A stretch of 41,252 nt of DNA from Alphaproteobacteria bacterium (GCA_030426245.1 JAUHYZ010000018.1:1-41252); one strand, 5' to 3'. Shown: positions 1 through 8,859, numbered from the stretch's first letter. Translations and numbers: made by a program. Notes: a model not told the origin generated them from the letters alone.

Positions 1-116
1 TCGCGCTCGGCAATGCTGTCACACGCATCGACCGTGAATCCGTCATCCTGAAGAGCTGCAGTCGTGACGAGCGAGATCGACGTATCGTCCTCGACCAGCA
101 ATGCACGCTTGCTCAT
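1..116 (-). CDS. ntrC: Nitrogen regulation response regulator NtrC, N-terminal fragment
   Basis: Only the first 38 or so codons are in the window; the gene runs off the left edge. The leftward translation begins MSKRALLVEDDTSISLVT, which is the start of a response-regulator receiver domain, with the acidic pair E-D-D that helps bind Mg2+ at the phosphorylation site. The start is the ATG at 116, 23 bases after the stop of the sensor kinase gene. In the NtrC family this domain is phosphorylated by NtrB and drives sigma-54 promoters under nitrogen limitation. The identity as NtrC rather than another regulator rests mainly on the dusB-ntrB neighbourhood, since the ATPase and Fis domains are not visible. 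Confidence 0.82.
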   Translation of the reverse strand, partial: MSKRALLVEDDTSISLVTTAALQDDGFTVDACDSIAER

Positions 117-139
117 GCCTATCTACCTTCTCTGCTTGC

Positions 140-1192
140 CTAGCGCGCCACAGGGAGGTGGACCTTGAAGTGGGTCCATCCACCGGAATCGTCGCGCTCA
201 TGGCTTATTCGGCCATTCATGTCCCTCACGAGCTTGTTCACCAGCGCCAGCCCGAGGCCCTGACCGTTCTTCTTGCTGGAAACGAACGGCTCGAACACGT
301 GATCGCGCAAAGCAGGATCGATACCGGGGCCGTTATCGCTTACCCGCAATTCAATCGGCAACTTGACCGGCCGGCCAAGGCGAATGGCTGTCAGCACCAG
401 CCCGCTCACGAACCGGGTTCTGATCACGATTTTTGGATCTTCGGCATTCCTGCAGGCATCGCGCGCATTGGAAATCAGGTTGATCAGCACCTGAACGAGC
501 CCGTCTTCATTGCCGATGATTGCAGGCAGCGAGGGATCGAACTCTTCAACCAAATGCAGGTCCTCCGTCTCGCCTGCCTCGATGACCGTGCAGGCCCGCC
601 GGATGACTTCATGCAGATTGCAGGGCGCGACTGGCTCCGGCTGTTCGCGTCCGAGCGATTGCATCCGATCGACAAGTTTAGCGATCCGATCGACTTCATC
701 TGCGATCAAACCGGTCAGGCTCTTGTCGCTATCGCTAAGCTTGCGGCCCAGCAGCTGAGCCGCACCGCGAATTGCGGAGAGCGGATTCTTGATCTCATGC
801 GCGAGGATAGCTGGCGCCCTGAGCGGCGGTTCATCGCCGTCACCCAAGGTCTCCATGGCCCCGATGTCGTGCATGGCAAGCATTTGCCAGCCCGGGCTGC
901 CGCTTACGGGCGAGAGCATCAGGTCCAGCGTGCGTTCGGGCTGGTCGGAAAAGCGCGTCGAAACGGAGTGGGCGGCTAGCTGGGCGTCCCCCCTGGCAAG
1001 CCATTCGTCGAACCGAATCTCACCGAAGGAGGCGACATCGTCCAATTTCTTCCCGACGAGGCGCCTTGCCCCCATGCTGAGGAGCTGTTCCGCGGCAGGG
1101 TTGGCGCTGCGGATCGTCAAGTCTGGACCGAGCAGTAGGACAGCAATGGACAGGCTCGCAAGCTGGTGCTGCGGATCGGGGGAAACCGTCAC
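140..1192 (-). CDS. ntrB: Nitrogen sensor histidine kinase NtrB
   Basis: A cytosolic sensor kinase of about 350 residues, the usual NtrB length, without membrane segments. An N-terminal PAS-like domain (residues about 10-110) is followed by the H box [14 protein letters not shown] with the phosphorylated histidine at about 132. The HATPase domain shows an N box ([11 protein letters not shown]), a G1 box (DNGPGI) and a G2 region ([13 protein letters not shown]). Known NtrB proteins phosphorylate or dephosphorylate NtrC in response to PII. I place the start at the GTG at 1192 because it overlaps the dusB stop in a GTGA arrangement and gives the family length. The open frame continues upstream to 1561, but only as a shadow of dusB. 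The gene sits between dusB and ntrC, the classic alphaproteobacterial nifR3-ntrB-ntrC operon. Confidence 0.93.
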   Translation of the reverse strand: MTVSPDPQHQLASLSIAVLLLGPDLTIRSANPAAEQLLSMGARRLVGKKLDDVASFGEIRFDEWLARGDAQLAAHSVSTRFSDQPERTLDLMLSPVSGSPGWQMLAMHDIGAMETLGDGDEPPLRAPAILAHEIKNPLSAIRGAAQLLGRKLSDSDKSLTGLIADEVDRIAKLVDRMQSLGREQPEPVAPCNLHEVIRRACTVIEAGETEDLHLVEEFDPSLPAIIGNEDGLVQVLINLISNARDACRNAEDPKIVIRTRFVSGLVLTAIRLGRPVKLPIELRVSDNGPGIDPALRDHVFEPFVSSKKNGQGLGLALVNKLVRDMNGRISHERDDSGGWTHFKVHLPVAR

Positions 1193-2205
1193 GCTGCGCG
1201 CCGTCTCACGAAGGATGAGTAAAATCGCTCGATCTCGCCAAGAACCTGCTGAGGATCGTCGATGAAATTGACCTTGTTGCGGAAATCGGCCGATCCATGC
1301 AGCCCCTTGGTGTACCACCCCACATGTTTGCGGGCGATCTTGACGCCAACGTCGGCGCCATAATGATCCAGCATTCCGCGATAATGTTCGACCACCAAAG
1401 CATATTGATCGTCGAAACTCGGGCTGGAGACTTTCTCTCCCGTCTTCAGCCAATGCATGACCTGGCCAAGTAACCACGGGCGGCCATAGGCGCCGCGGCC
1501 GATCATTACGCCATCTGCACCGCTCTGCTCGATTGCCCGGCCTGCATCGTCCTCGTCGCAAATGTCACCATTCACGATCACCGGGATGGAAACCGCTTCC
1601 TTGACCTTTCTGATGAAAGCCCAGTCGGCCTCCCCCTTGTACATTTGATTGCGGGTTCGCCCGTGCACCGTGATCATCTGCACACCGACATCCTGGGCAA
1701 TTCGTGCAAGCTCAGGAGCATTGAGGCTCGAATGATCCCAGCCCATCCGCATTTTTACTGTCACCGGCACGTCGACGGCTTTCACGGTTGCTTCCATCAG
1801 CTTTGTGGCCAGCGGCACTTCCCGCATGAGCGCAGAACCGGCGTAGGCGCCCACAACCTTGCGCACCGGGCACCCAAAGTTGATGTCGATAATGGCGGCG
1901 CCCCGCCCTTCGTTGAGCTTTGCGGCTTCCGCCATCGATGCCGGGTCGCAGCCCACCAGCTGCATCGATACCGGTTCTTCGATCGCGTCCCATGCTGCCT
2001 TTTGAACTGACTGGCGCGTTTCGCGGATAGCCGCTTCGCTGGCAATCATTTCAGTGACGTTGAGTCCCGAGCCGAAACGGCGCACAAGCGTGCGGAACGG
2101 CAGGTCCGTTACGCCTGTCATAGGCGCCAGGATCACCGGGCAATCGATCCTTACCGGCCCGACTTGAATCGGCTTGAGGTCAAAATTGTGCGGAAAACTG
2201 CTCAT
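1189..2205 (-). CDS. dusB: tRNA-dihydrouridine synthase DusB (NifR3 family)
   Basis: An FMN-dependent enzyme that reduces uridine to dihydrouridine in the tRNA D-loop. The protein is about 338 residues, a normal length, and shows the flavin-binding start [15 protein letters not shown], the catalytic cysteine in [10 protein letters not shown] and the phosphate-binding region [15 protein letters not shown] chose the ATG at 2205; a TTG three codons upstream (2214) is also possible. The gene leads the leftward operon with ntrB and ntrC, and its TGA shares bases with the GTG of ntrB, so the two are probably translationally coupled. This location gave the family its older name, NifR3. Confidence 0.95.
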   Translation of the reverse strand: MSSFPHNFDLKPIQVGPVRIDCPVILAPMTGVTDLPFRTLVRRFGSGLNVTEMIASEAAIRETRQSVQKAAWDAIEEPVSMQLVGCDPASMAEAAKLNEGRGAAIIDINFGCPVRKVVGAYAGSALMREVPLATKLMEATVKAVDVPVTVKMRMGWDHSSLNAPELARIAQDVGVQMITVHGRTRNQMYKGEADWAFIRKVKEAVSIPVIVNGDICDEDDAGRAIEQSGADGVMIGRGAYGRPWLLGQVMHWLKTGEKVSSPSFDDQYALVVEHYRGMLDHYGADVGVKIARKHVGWYTKGLHGSADFRNKVNFIDDPQQVLGEIERFYSSFVRRRAA

Positions 2206-2285
2206 TGTGTTCAAATGTGCCTAAAAAACAGGCACGCGCATAGTGGATTGCGCCGCGACCGGCAAGCCGGTAGGCGCGCGCTCGC

Positions 2286-3455
2286 ATGAACTCCCCCGTT
2301 TCAACCGGCGATCAGCAAGATATTGCGGGCTTCGCGGCCATTATCGTCGCGGCCGGCAAGGGGCTGCGCGCTGGACAAGGCGTGCCCAAGCAGTTCGCAA
2401 TCTGGAGAGGCAAGCCGTTACTGCGCCATTCCTGCGAGGCATTGTGCGCGATGGGGGCTTTTCCCATTGTCGTGGCGATACCGCCGGGGGCCGAGGAAAT
2501 TGCGGCAGACGCGCTTTCGGGGCTCGAAGGTGTGCGCTTCGTTGCGGGCGGAGCCACGCGCCAGGAATCGGTGCAACTAGCTCTCGAAGAAATTGCCCAG
2601 GACGAACCGGAAATCGTACTCATCCATGACGCGGCTCGCCCTGTGCTCCCGCGCAGCGTGGTAGAGAGGCTGATTGATGCCCTGCAACGAAATCCCGGAG
2701 CCATCCCTGTCCTTCAGGTCATAGACAGCCTTGTGCGCGCAGACGGCGAAACAATGGCGAGCAGTGCCGCCCGGGAGGAGCTTCGCAGAGTGCAGACACC
2801 ACAGGCCTTTCGCTTCACTGAGATACTGGGCGCGCATCGGGCCTGGACTGGAGAACTGAATGCAGGCGACGACGCGCAGGTTGCCCAGGCAGCCGGCATG
2901 ACCATTGGCCTGGTACAAGGCGACGAACGCATGCGTAAGCTGACCGTCGAGGAGGATTTCAAGGCCGACATCCCGCCCATACGTGTCGGAACGGGCTATG
3001 ACGTCCATCGCCTGGCCGAAGGCGAGGAATTGTGGCTTGGCGGCGTGAAGATCGAACATTCACGCGGTCTGGCGGGGCACAGCGATGCGGACGTTGCCAT
3101 CCACGCGGCTGTCGATGCGATACTCGGGGCAGTCGGCGCAGGCGATATCGGGCAGCATTTTCCCCCGAGCGATCCCGCATGGAAGGGAGCACGGTCAGAT
3201 CAGTTCCTTGCTCATGCGGTCCAGCTTGCCGGAGAGGCAGGCTATCGCTTGGGAAACCTTGATATCACTATCATCTGCGAAGCACCGAAGCTTGCGCCGC
3301 ATCGCGAGGCGATGCGCCAAAGGCTTGCCGAGATTATCGGCGTCGAGATTGCCGCAGTGAGCGTGAAGGCCACCACCACAGAGCGGCTTGGCTTTACCGG
3401 CCGAGCTGAAGGCATCGCCGCCCAAGCCGTCGCAACATTGCAGCGGAACGACTGA
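2286..3455 (+). CDS. ispDF: Bifunctional MEP-pathway enzyme IspD/IspF
   Basis: A 389-residue fusion of two non-consecutive enzymes of the methylerythritol phosphate route to isoprenoids. Residues about 15-225 are the IspD cytidylyltransferase, with the nucleotide-binding start AAIIVAAGKGLRAG and PKQF. Residues about 232-389 are the IspF cyclodiphosphate synthase, with the metal-binding GTGYDVHRL and GHSDADV and the C-terminal TTTERLGFTGR. The fusion is common in Alphaproteobacteria. The start ATG at 2286 lies 80 bases from the divergent dusB, so the promoters share this short gap. No strong ribosome site is visible. A secreted-protein gene follows after 13 bases. Confidence 0.96.
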   Translation: MNSPVSTGDQQDIAGFAAIIVAAGKGLRAGQGVPKQFAIWRGKPLLRHSCEALCAMGAFPIVVAIPPGAEEIAADALSGLEGVRFVAGGATRQESVQLALEEIAQDEPEIVLIHDAARPVLPRSVVERLIDALQRNPGAIPVLQVIDSLVRADGETMASSAAREELRRVQTPQAFRFTEILGAHRAWTGELNAGDDAQVAQAAGMTIGLVQGDERMRKLTVEEDFKADIPPIRVGTGYDVHRLAEGEELWLGGVKIEHSRGLAGHSDADVAIHAAVDAILGAVGAGDIGQHFPPSDPAWKGARSDQFLAHAVQLAGEAGYRLGNLDITIICEAPKLAPHREAMRQRLAEIIGVEIAAVSVKATTTERLGFTGRAEGIAAQAVATLQRND

Positions 3456-3468
3456 CAGGAAACATCCC

Positions 3469-4017
3469 ATGTTCAAATTGCGTGCCTGCCTCTTGCCCGT
3501 TGCGCTGTTCGCAGCCGGCCAACCCCAAGTCGCTTTCGCCCAGAGCTGCGTCAGCGAAGACGACATCTCGGCCCTCTATGTCTATTCCATGCCGACCGTG
3601 ATCGAAGCGACCCGCAACAGCTGCGATCAAGTCCTGACCAGGGACGGCTTTCTTGCGAGAAGCGGCAACAGCTTGATTGGCAAATATGCCGAGCTGAAGA
3701 GCGATGCCTGGCCTTCTGCACGGCGAGCACTCTTGGCCATGGCGAATATGAGAGGCGGCATTCAAGGGCAAACGGGCATGCGCGACCTAAACCTCAACGA
3801 GTTACTCACCTCTCTGCCTGACGACGTTGCGAGGCCGCTTGCCGATGCCCTCATCGTGGAAAAAGTGGCGCAGAAGGTCGAACCCAGGAACTGCCGCAAA
3901 TATGAACGCGTTGCCGAAGCAATAGCGGAAATAGAACCACAAACGGCCGCCACTCTTGTTGGAACCCTTGTCGGCCTGGTGGGTGCAAAAGAAGCGGAAA
4001 TCTGTACGACTGAATAA
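3469..4017 (+). CDS. Exported protein of unknown function
   Basis: I do not recognise this 182-residue protein. It begins with a typical Sec signal peptide (MFKLRACLLPVALFAAG, then QVAFAQ-S) predicted to be cut after AFAQ, so the mature protein should be periplasmic. The mature part has cysteines at its N-terminus (QSCVSEDD), in a TRNSCDQVL segment, in a RNCRKYERV segment and near the end (EICTTE), so disulfides are possible. The start ATG at 3469 has an AGGA ribosome site 8 bases upstream. It lies between ispDF and cinA, and its TAA overlaps the cinA ATG by one base (TAATG), so it is probably co-transcribed and coupled with cinA. Confidence 0.8.
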   Translation: MFKLRACLLPVALFAAGQPQVAFAQSCVSEDDISALYVYSMPTVIEATRNSCDQVLTRDGFLARSGNSLIGKYAELKSDAWPSARRALLAMANMRGGIQGQTGMRDLNLNELLTSLPDDVARPLADALIVEKVAQKVEPRNCRKYERVAEAIAEIEPQTAATLVGTLVGLVGAKEAEICTTE

Positions 4018-4514
4018 TGACTGATACGATTTTACCCGATGAGCTGGTCGCCATGGCGCGGCGCGTAGTGGAAGCCAACAAGGCGGCAGGGCGCACGATC
4101 GCCCTGGCCGAAAGCTGCACTGGCGGCCTTGTGGCCGCCGCCCTGACTGAAATTCCCGGTTCCTCTGCAGTATTGGACCGGGGGTATGTAACCTATTCAA
4201 ACGAAGCCAAGCAGGAAATGCTTGGTGTCGCTGGTGACATCATCGAAGCCTTCGGAGCTGTTTCGGTCGCTTGCGTTTACGCAATGGCGCAGGGTGCGCT
4301 GGAAAGAAGCAAGGCCGATGTGGCAGTGGCGATCAGCGGAATTGCCGGCCCCGACGGCGGGACCGATCAGAAACCGGTCGGTACGGTTGTCTTTGCAAAG
4401 GCCGTACGCGATTCAGATGAGCCCAATGCCGAAGAGCGTTTTTTTGAAGATAAGGAACGCGGCGACGTGCGGCGTCACGCGGCGCTGGTCGCGCTCGAGT
4501 TGCTGTTGCCGTAA
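4017..4514 (+). CDS. pncC: CinA C-terminal-domain nicotinamide-nucleotide amidohydrolase (PncC type)
   Basis: A 165-residue stand-alone CinA C-terminal domain. Family members of this type deamidate nicotinamide mononucleotide to nicotinate mononucleotide in NAD recycling. Diagnostic stretches are LAESCTGGLVAAALTEIPGSS, GYVTYSNEAKQEMLGV and GIAGPDGGTDQKPVGTV. The N-terminal molybdopterin-binding-like domain of full-length CinA is absent, which is normal for this subfamily. The start overlaps the preceding gene's stop by one base. Its last 40 bases overlap, tail to tail, the end of the leftward COQ10-like gene. Biochemical activity is inferred from the family. Confidence 0.9.
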   Translation: MTDTILPDELVAMARRVVEANKAAGRTIALAESCTGGLVAAALTEIPGSSAVLDRGYVTYSNEAKQEMLGVAGDIIEAFGAVSVACVYAMAQGALERSKADVAVAISGIAGPDGGTDQKPVGTVVFAKAVRDSDEPNAEERFFEDKERGDVRRHAALVALELLLP

Positions 4515-4936
4515 AGCTCGTCCGCGCGCGTTTCAAAGGCGGTGACCATCTTTCTGAAGGCGCGGTCAAAATACTGGCCTGCAAGAGCCTCGAAAATGCG
4601 GTTTCTGAATGTGAATTCTACGGAAAATTCGATTCTGCAGCCGCCATCCGGCTCCGGGAAGAACTCCCAGCGATTGTCCAGGTCGCGCATGGGGCCGTCC
4701 AGATAGATCACCTCGATCGAATTGGGACGATCCTTGATCACCCGGGACGTGAACTTCTCACGCAACGACTTGAAGCCGACCAGCAGGTCCGCAATCATTT
4801 CAGTCTCATCCGCGGAACGCACGCGAACCCCGACCACCCAAGGTAGAAATTCATCGTAGCGCGCGACATCGGCGACCAGATCGAACATCTGTTCCGCGCT
4901 GTAAGGCAGATGCCGGGTCTCTCTAATTCCAACCAT
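4475..4936 (-). CDS. COQ10/RatA-like START-domain protein
   Basis: A 153-residue single-domain polyketide cyclase/START-fold protein. The N-terminus (RETRHLPYSAEQMFDLVADVARYDEFLPWV) and the later WEFFPEPDGGCRIEFSVEFTFRN segment are typical of the COQ10 group, which binds ubiquinone or its precursors. Bacterial members are often mislabelled as the toxin RatA. A ubiquinone-related role is more likely here because there is no antitoxin next to it. The ATG at 4936 shares one base with the lipA stop (TGATG), so it is probably coupled to lipA, an arrangement often seen in this bacterial group. Its 3' end overlaps cinA by 40 bases on the opposite strand. Confidence 0.88.
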   Translation of the reverse strand: MVGIRETRHLPYSAEQMFDLVADVARYDEFLPWVVGVRVRSADETEMIADLLVGFKSLREKFTSRVIKDRPNSIEVIYLDGPMRDLDNRWEFFPEPDGGCRIEFSVEFTFRNRIFEALAGQYFDRAFRKMVTAFETRADELYGNSNSSATSAA

Positions 4937-5868
4937 CAGCTTTGCTTGGCGAGCTTGGCCTCTCGTGCGGCACGCATCTGGGCGAAATCGTCACCAGCAT
5001 GGTAGCTCGATCGTGTCAGCGGGGTGGAAGCCACTTGGAGGAAACCCTTGGCCCGCGCGATCGAACCGAAAGCCTCAAATGCCTTGGGCGAGATAAAATC
5101 CTCGACTTCCGCATGTTTCGGAGTGGGCCGGAGATATTGCCCCATCGTGATGAAATCCACATCCGCACTGCGCATATCATCCATCACCTGATGGACTTCC
5201 AGGCGTTCTTCCCCAAGGCCAAGCATTATTCCACTCTTGGTGAAGATCAGGGGATCATGCCGCTTCACTTCTTCCAGAAGGCGCAGCGAGGCGTAATAGC
5301 GCGCTCCCGGCCGGATCGTGGGATAGAGCCGCGGCACGGTTTCGAGATTGTGGTTATAGACATCCGGTCCGGCAGCGCAGATTGCCCCCACTGCCTCGCG
5401 CATCTTTCCGCGGAAATCCGGCGTCAGGATCTCGATCGTTGTATCGGGTGCGGTGCGGCGCAGTGCCTCAATGACCTTCACGAACTGCCCTGCCCCGCCA
5501 TCCGGCAGATCGTCTCGGTCGACCGACGTAATGACGATGTGTTCCAGGCCCATCTTCGCCGCAGCTATCGCGACATGCTCCGGCTCCAGAGGATCGACCT
5601 TCTGCGGCATGCCCGTCTTCACGTTGCAGAATGCGCAGGCGCGGGTACAGACCTCGCCCAAGATCATCACCGTGGCGTGCTTCTTGGTCCAACATTCCCC
5701 GATATTGGGACATGCCGCTTCTTCGCACACCGTATTGAGGTTCAGCTCGCGCATCAGTTTACGCGTCTGATGATAGCCGTCGCTGACCGGCGCCTTCACG
5801 CGAATCCAGTCGGGCTTACGCTTGCGTTCCGGCAGCGGCGCAGAAGAAAGATCATTCATGGGGACCAT
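4936..5868 (-). CDS. lipA: Lipoyl synthase
   Basis: A radical SAM enzyme that inserts two sulfurs into protein-bound octanoyl groups to make lipoyl cofactors, as needed by the pyruvate dehydrogenase encoded at 15-18 kb. All six iron-sulfur cysteines are present: C48, C53 and C59 for the auxiliary cluster ([12 protein letters not shown]) and C74, C78 and C81 for the radical SAM cluster (CTRACAFC). The conserved C-terminal RSSYHAGD is also there. The length of 310 residues is normal. The start could be the ATG at 5868 or the one at 5859; neither has a clear ribosome site. The divergent carbonic anhydrase gene starts 48 bases away. Confidence 0.96.
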   Translation of the reverse strand: MVPMNDLSSAPLPERKRKPDWIRVKAPVSDGYHQTRKLMRELNLNTVCEEAACPNIGECWTKKHATVMILGEVCTRACAFCNVKTGMPQKVDPLEPEHVAIAAAKMGLEHIVITSVDRDDLPDGGAGQFVKVIEALRRTAPDTTIEILTPDFRGKMREAVGAICAAGPDVYNHNLETVPRLYPTIRPGARYYASLRLLEEVKRHDPLIFTKSGIMLGLGEERLEVHQVMDDMRSADVDFITMGQYLRPTPKHAEVEDFISPKAFEAFGSIARAKGFLQVASTPLTRSSYHAGDDFAQMRAAREAKLAKQS

Positions 5869-5916
5869 CTAGGCGCGAGGCTTGCCTGTCGCAAGCGCGC
5901 ACGGCATGGGAATTGA

Positions 5917-6576
5917 ATGACTGTGCCCCCTTCCCCCGAACTTTCCGGCCTTCTCGCCGGTTACCGCCGCTTCCGCGAAGGCCGCTGGCATCCCCAACGT
6001 GACCGATGGGCAACCTTGCGCGAAGGGCAATCGCCAAAGGTCATGATTATCGCCTGCTCGGACAGCCGAGTTGATCCGGCGCAGATTTTCGATGTCGATC
6101 CCGGCGAAATCTTCGTGATCCGCAATGTCGCGGCAATGGTTCCGCCTTTCGAGACGACACCGGGCCATCACGGTGTATCCGCAGCGCTCGAATTCGCGGT
6201 CCAGGTGCTCAAGGTAAAGGAAATCTTCGTCATGGGGCACGGTATGTGCGGCGGCTGCCAGGCCGCGCTGACACAGGACCTGCACGGCTCTCTTCCGGGC
6301 GAAGGCGGCTTCATCGCCGACTGGATCGGTCTGCTAGACGAAGTACGCGAAGCGATCGTCAAGGAACATGGCACGAAGGGCCGGACGGCCGAACGCGCGA
6401 TGGAGCAGGCCGGCGTGAAGGTCAGTCTGAAAAATCTCAGAACATTTCCCTGCGTGAACAAGAAAGAGCAATCCGGCGAACTGAAGCTGAGGGGCGGCTT
6501 TTTCGCCATCTCCGACGGCGTGCTGCACCTGCTCGACGAAGACGACGGAAATTTCTCACCGGTTCCAACTGCTTGA
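5917..6576 (+). CDS. Beta-class carbonic anhydrase
   Basis: A 219-residue zinc enzyme that interconverts CO2 and bicarbonate. The zinc ligands are visible: C47 in CSDSR (with the D49-R51 dyad), H108 and C111 in HGMCGGC. The Cys-His-Cys set and CSDSR place it in the beta class. There is no signal peptide, so it should act in the cytosol and supply bicarbonate. Its stop codon lies inside a short hairpin (6559-6582). A NYN-domain gene follows after 31 bases on the same strand. Confidence 0.94.
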   Translation: MTVPPSPELSGLLAGYRRFREGRWHPQRDRWATLREGQSPKVMIIACSDSRVDPAQIFDVDPGEIFVIRNVAAMVPPFETTPGHHGVSAALEFAVQVLKVKEIFVMGHGMCGGCQAALTQDLHGSLPGEGGFIADWIGLLDEVREAIVKEHGTKGRTAERAMEQAGVKVSLKNLRTFPCVNKKEQSGELKLRGGFFAISDGVLHLLDEDDGNFSPVPTA

Positions 6577-6582
6577 AACCGG
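6559..6582 (+). terminator. Short hairpin spanning the carbonic anhydrase stop codon
   Basis: CCGGTT-c-CAA pairs with TTG-a-AACCGG across the loop CTGC, giving nine pairs with one mismatch. The TGA stop at 6574-6576 is in the right arm. There is no T-run after it, so a true intrinsic terminator is doubtful; it may instead stabilise the end of the message or reduce read-through into the NYN gene. Confidence 0.3.
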
Positions 6583-6607
6583 CGATTGCCCCTGCAAGAA
6601 GGCCTCC

Positions 6608-7315
6608 ATGTCAGAAGGTTCACTGAACAATATCGCGCTGCTGATCGATGCCGACAATGCCAGCCATCACGGCATAGATCCCGTGCTTACGGTGCTTGCC
6701 GAGTTGGGTCAGGTAAATATTCGCCGGGCCTATGGCAATTGGGCGAAGCCTGCACTTTCCAACTGGAACAAGATAACGCATCGCTACGGCATCTCACCCC
6801 AGCAGCAATTCGACCTCACAAAGGGCAAGAACGCCACGGACATGGCCATGTCTATCGATGCGATCGACTTGCTCTATGCTGGCAAGGTGGACGGCTTCGG
6901 GATCATGAGTTCCGACAGCGACTTCACGCCGCTGGTGACCCGCCTGCGGCAAGATGGATTGATCGTTTACGGCTTCGGAAGCGCAAAGGCTCCAGAAGCG
7001 TTCAAGACTGCCTGCACGCGATATATCGACGTCGATCAACTGATCAGGACGTCGGAATCCGACGAGGGCAAGAGCGGCCAATCGATCGATCCGGAGCTTA
7101 TCGAGCTGCTTGGCAGAGCGTGGAAGGCCGCGAACCGGGATGAAGACGGTTTTGCCGCTCTCCAGGAAGTCGGGCAGATCGCAGGCAACCGTTCAAGCTT
7201 CGACGTCCGCAATCACGGCTTTAAAAGGCTGTCCGAGCTGGTTCGCGCGGCAAGCGAGAACTTCAAGCTGGAGCGGCGCGACGACAAACAGCTCTACGTC
7301 AAACGCCTGCGCTGA
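6608..7315 (+). CDS. NYN-domain (PIN-like) protein with C-terminal LOTUS/OST-HTH domain
   Basis: A 235-residue putative RNA-binding nuclease. The N-terminal NYN/LabA-type domain (residues about 6-150) carries the acidic active-site set in LLIDADNA, KNATDMAMSIDAIDLL and SSDSDFTPLV. The C-terminal segment (about 160-235, DPELIELLGRAW to LYVKRLR) has the pattern of an OST-HTH/LOTUS domain, which binds RNA in characterised proteins. The start ATG at 6608 follows an AAGAAGG ribosome site. The NYN-LOTUS combination is widespread in bacteria but its substrate is generally unknown, so a specific function cannot be given. Confidence 0.88.
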   Translation: MSEGSLNNIALLIDADNASHHGIDPVLTVLAELGQVNIRRAYGNWAKPALSNWNKITHRYGISPQQQFDLTKGKNATDMAMSIDAIDLLYAGKVDGFGIMSSDSDFTPLVTRLRQDGLIVYGFGSAKAPEAFKTACTRYIDVDQLIRTSESDEGKSGQSIDPELIELLGRAWKAANRDEDGFAALQEVGQIAGNRSSFDVRNHGFKRLSELVRAASENFKLERRDDKQLYVKRLR

Positions 7316-7324
7316 CCAAAAGAA

Positions 7325-7353
7325 AAGGCGGCGGAGCGAAGCCCCACCGCCTT
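7325..7353 (-). terminator. Intrinsic terminator for the repeat-protein gene
   Basis: Read leftward, AAGGCGGTGG pairs with CCGCCGCCTT (one mismatch) across a nine-base loop and is followed by TTTTCTTTT. That is a standard intrinsic terminator for the leftward gene ending at 7376. Read rightward it is a hairpin with only a weak pyrimidine tail, so it may also slow transcription leaving the NYN gene. Confidence 0.78.
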
Positions 7354-7375
7354 CCTCAATTCCGTCGCGCCTCGC

Positions 7376-8686
7376 TTAGGCTTCCGGGCTGGCTTCCGCC
7401 ACTTCGGCTCCGCCACTGGCGTGATTTTCCACGTGGATCGTCCAGAGCCGAGCGATCGGGGCTCGCTTGCCCTCAATCTTCGAGAAGGTCTCCTCCGCCT
7501 CTGTCCATTTGCCCTGATCGGCCTGGGCGATGCCAAGGCGCGTGGTGACGCGCGGCGTATCCACATCGGCCTTGGACAAGGCGATCTTGTACATTTCTTC
7601 GGCGGTTGCCGGATCGTCCCAGCTCAGGAAAGCATCGCCGGCGGCCATTGCGGTATTGGCCGTCGAGCTCGCAGCGCGCGCATCACTTGCGAGATCCGGA
7701 AGATCGCTCTTATCGGTCTCGATACGGTCGCCCGCGATGGACTTCGCCTCGGCAACGAAGACATCGTCAGCCTTCAACAGGCCTGCGTCGATCCCCTCGT
7801 CCACAATCTGGTCGACCTCGGCCGGAAGACGGCGCGCATCGGCCGCTTCGATATAGTCGACATAGTCGCGCTCGGTCTTCAGGCTGCCTTCGCGTTTGGC
7901 AAGCCGCATGAGGTCGAGAATGGCCTGATCGTCATATTCGCCATAGATGCGCAGGACGCCGATTGCATTGCCCCAAGTGGTCGGGTTGGGATCGACCGCG
8001 ACCAACTGAGCCCCGAAATCGGCCGCTGCGGTGCCGAGCCCCGCATTATATGCCTTCGCAAAGCCGCGCTCCAGCCAGGCTTTATCGACCGTCTCGCCTG
8101 CAGCGCGCTTATTGGCGATATGCTGCGCCAGATAGTCTATGCCTTCCTGGTCCCGTTCCTCGGCGAAATAGGTTTCGGCAATGAGCGCTCCCGCGTCATC
8201 GCTGGAATAGCCCGCATCGATCGCCGCCTGCAGATAATTGCGTGCAGCGGCATAGTCCTCCAGATTGAAAGAGAGCTGTCCGCCGATGAAATTGAACAGG
8301 CTCACCTGCTCTTCGCCGACCTTGCCGCTTTCGAGCATCAGAGCCAATCCCTGACGCTGGGTGACCATATCCTCTGCTTTCGCGCCGTAATTGTAGATCA
8401 GGTTGCCAGCGGCAAACCGGTCGTCCGCGGTCTCGATTGCAGCCACGATAGCCGGAATGCCCGCCTTTACAGCCGCGAGATCCGGCTGTTCGGCGACAAA
8501 GATTTCATTGATGGGTTGGTAGGCCGCAACGAAACCCTTCGAATATTCAGACTTCTTTTGAGCATATGCAGGTGATTCGAAAATCGGCGAAACGCCAGCA
8601 GCAGCCCCTGTCAGAGCGATGGCGACTGCAAAATGCGAACAAGCACGTCGAACGTTTGATGCGTTGAAACGTACAAAAGGAAACAT
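7376..8686 (-). CDS. Exported TPR-like repeat protein
   Basis: A 436-residue protein with an N-terminal export signal (a basic start, then HFAVAIALTGAAAGV, with likely cleavage after AYAQ). The remainder is almost all alpha-helical and rich in Ala, Asp and Glu. Helix pairs resembling tetratricopeptide repeats are visible, for example in YAAARNYLQAAIDAGY and in the last third (ATAEEMYKIALSKADVDTPRVTTRLGIAQADQGKWTEAEETF). This suggests a periplasmic scaffold; no enzyme motif is seen. I chose the ATG at 8686 because GGGAGAG lies at the right distance upstream and the signal peptide begins there; the frame stays open to 8764. A terminator follows at 7325-7353. The gene is divergent from gyrA. Confidence 0.82.
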   Translation of the reverse strand: MFPFVRFNASNVRRACSHFAVAIALTGAAAGVSPIFESPAYAQKKSEYSKGFVAAYQPINEIFVAEQPDLAAVKAGIPAIVAAIETADDRFAAGNLIYNYGAKAEDMVTQRQGLALMLESGKVGEEQVSLFNFIGGQLSFNLEDYAAARNYLQAAIDAGYSSDDAGALIAETYFAEERDQEGIDYLAQHIANKRAAGETVDKAWLERGFAKAYNAGLGTAAADFGAQLVAVDPNPTTWGNAIGVLRIYGEYDDQAILDLMRLAKREGSLKTERDYVDYIEAADARRLPAEVDQIVDEGIDAGLLKADDVFVAEAKSIAGDRIETDKSDLPDLASDARAASSTANTAMAAGDAFLSWDDPATAEEMYKIALSKADVDTPRVTTRLGIAQADQGKWTEAEETFSKIEGKRAPIARLWTIHVENHASGGAEVAEASPEA

Positions 8687-8823
8687 CGGGGTCTCTCCCA
8701 TAAGTGAATTGCGGAGCCAAAGTGGCTCACGTGAAAAGTGTGTGCTGGCCTCTGCCGACATCACGAGAATAATGCAAATATGGCGTATTGGTTTCCTACT
8801 GAACAGCGATTGAACGCAAGTGC

Positions 8824-8859
8824 AGGCCAGCTTTAATCCAAATGTGGATAAAGCGGCCT
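8824..8859. promoter_or_regulatory. Inverted repeat containing a consensus DnaA box upstream of gyrA
   Basis: AGGCC-a-GCTTTA-a-TCC pairs with GGATAAAGCGGCCT across the loop AAATGT: 14 base pairs with two single bulged A residues. Within it, TGTGGATAA at 8843-8851 is the exact complement of the consensus DnaA box TTATCCACA. The element lies in the 275-base gap between the divergent repeat-protein gene and gyrA, about 100 bases ahead of the gyrA start. There is no T-run on either strand, so it is not a typical terminator. Binding by DnaA is an inference. Confidence 0.5.

Noticed and set aside
1193..1561. An N-terminal extension of NtrB of 123 residues
   Set aside because: The extension lies wholly inside dusB in another frame, has Arg/Trp-rich non-family sequence, and the GTGA overlap at 1189-1192 gives the normal NtrB length.
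4475..4936. Toxin RatA of a toxin-antitoxin pair
   Set aside because: The START-domain family is shared with COQ10 ubiquinone-binding proteins. No antitoxin gene lies beside it, and lipA is its operon partner.
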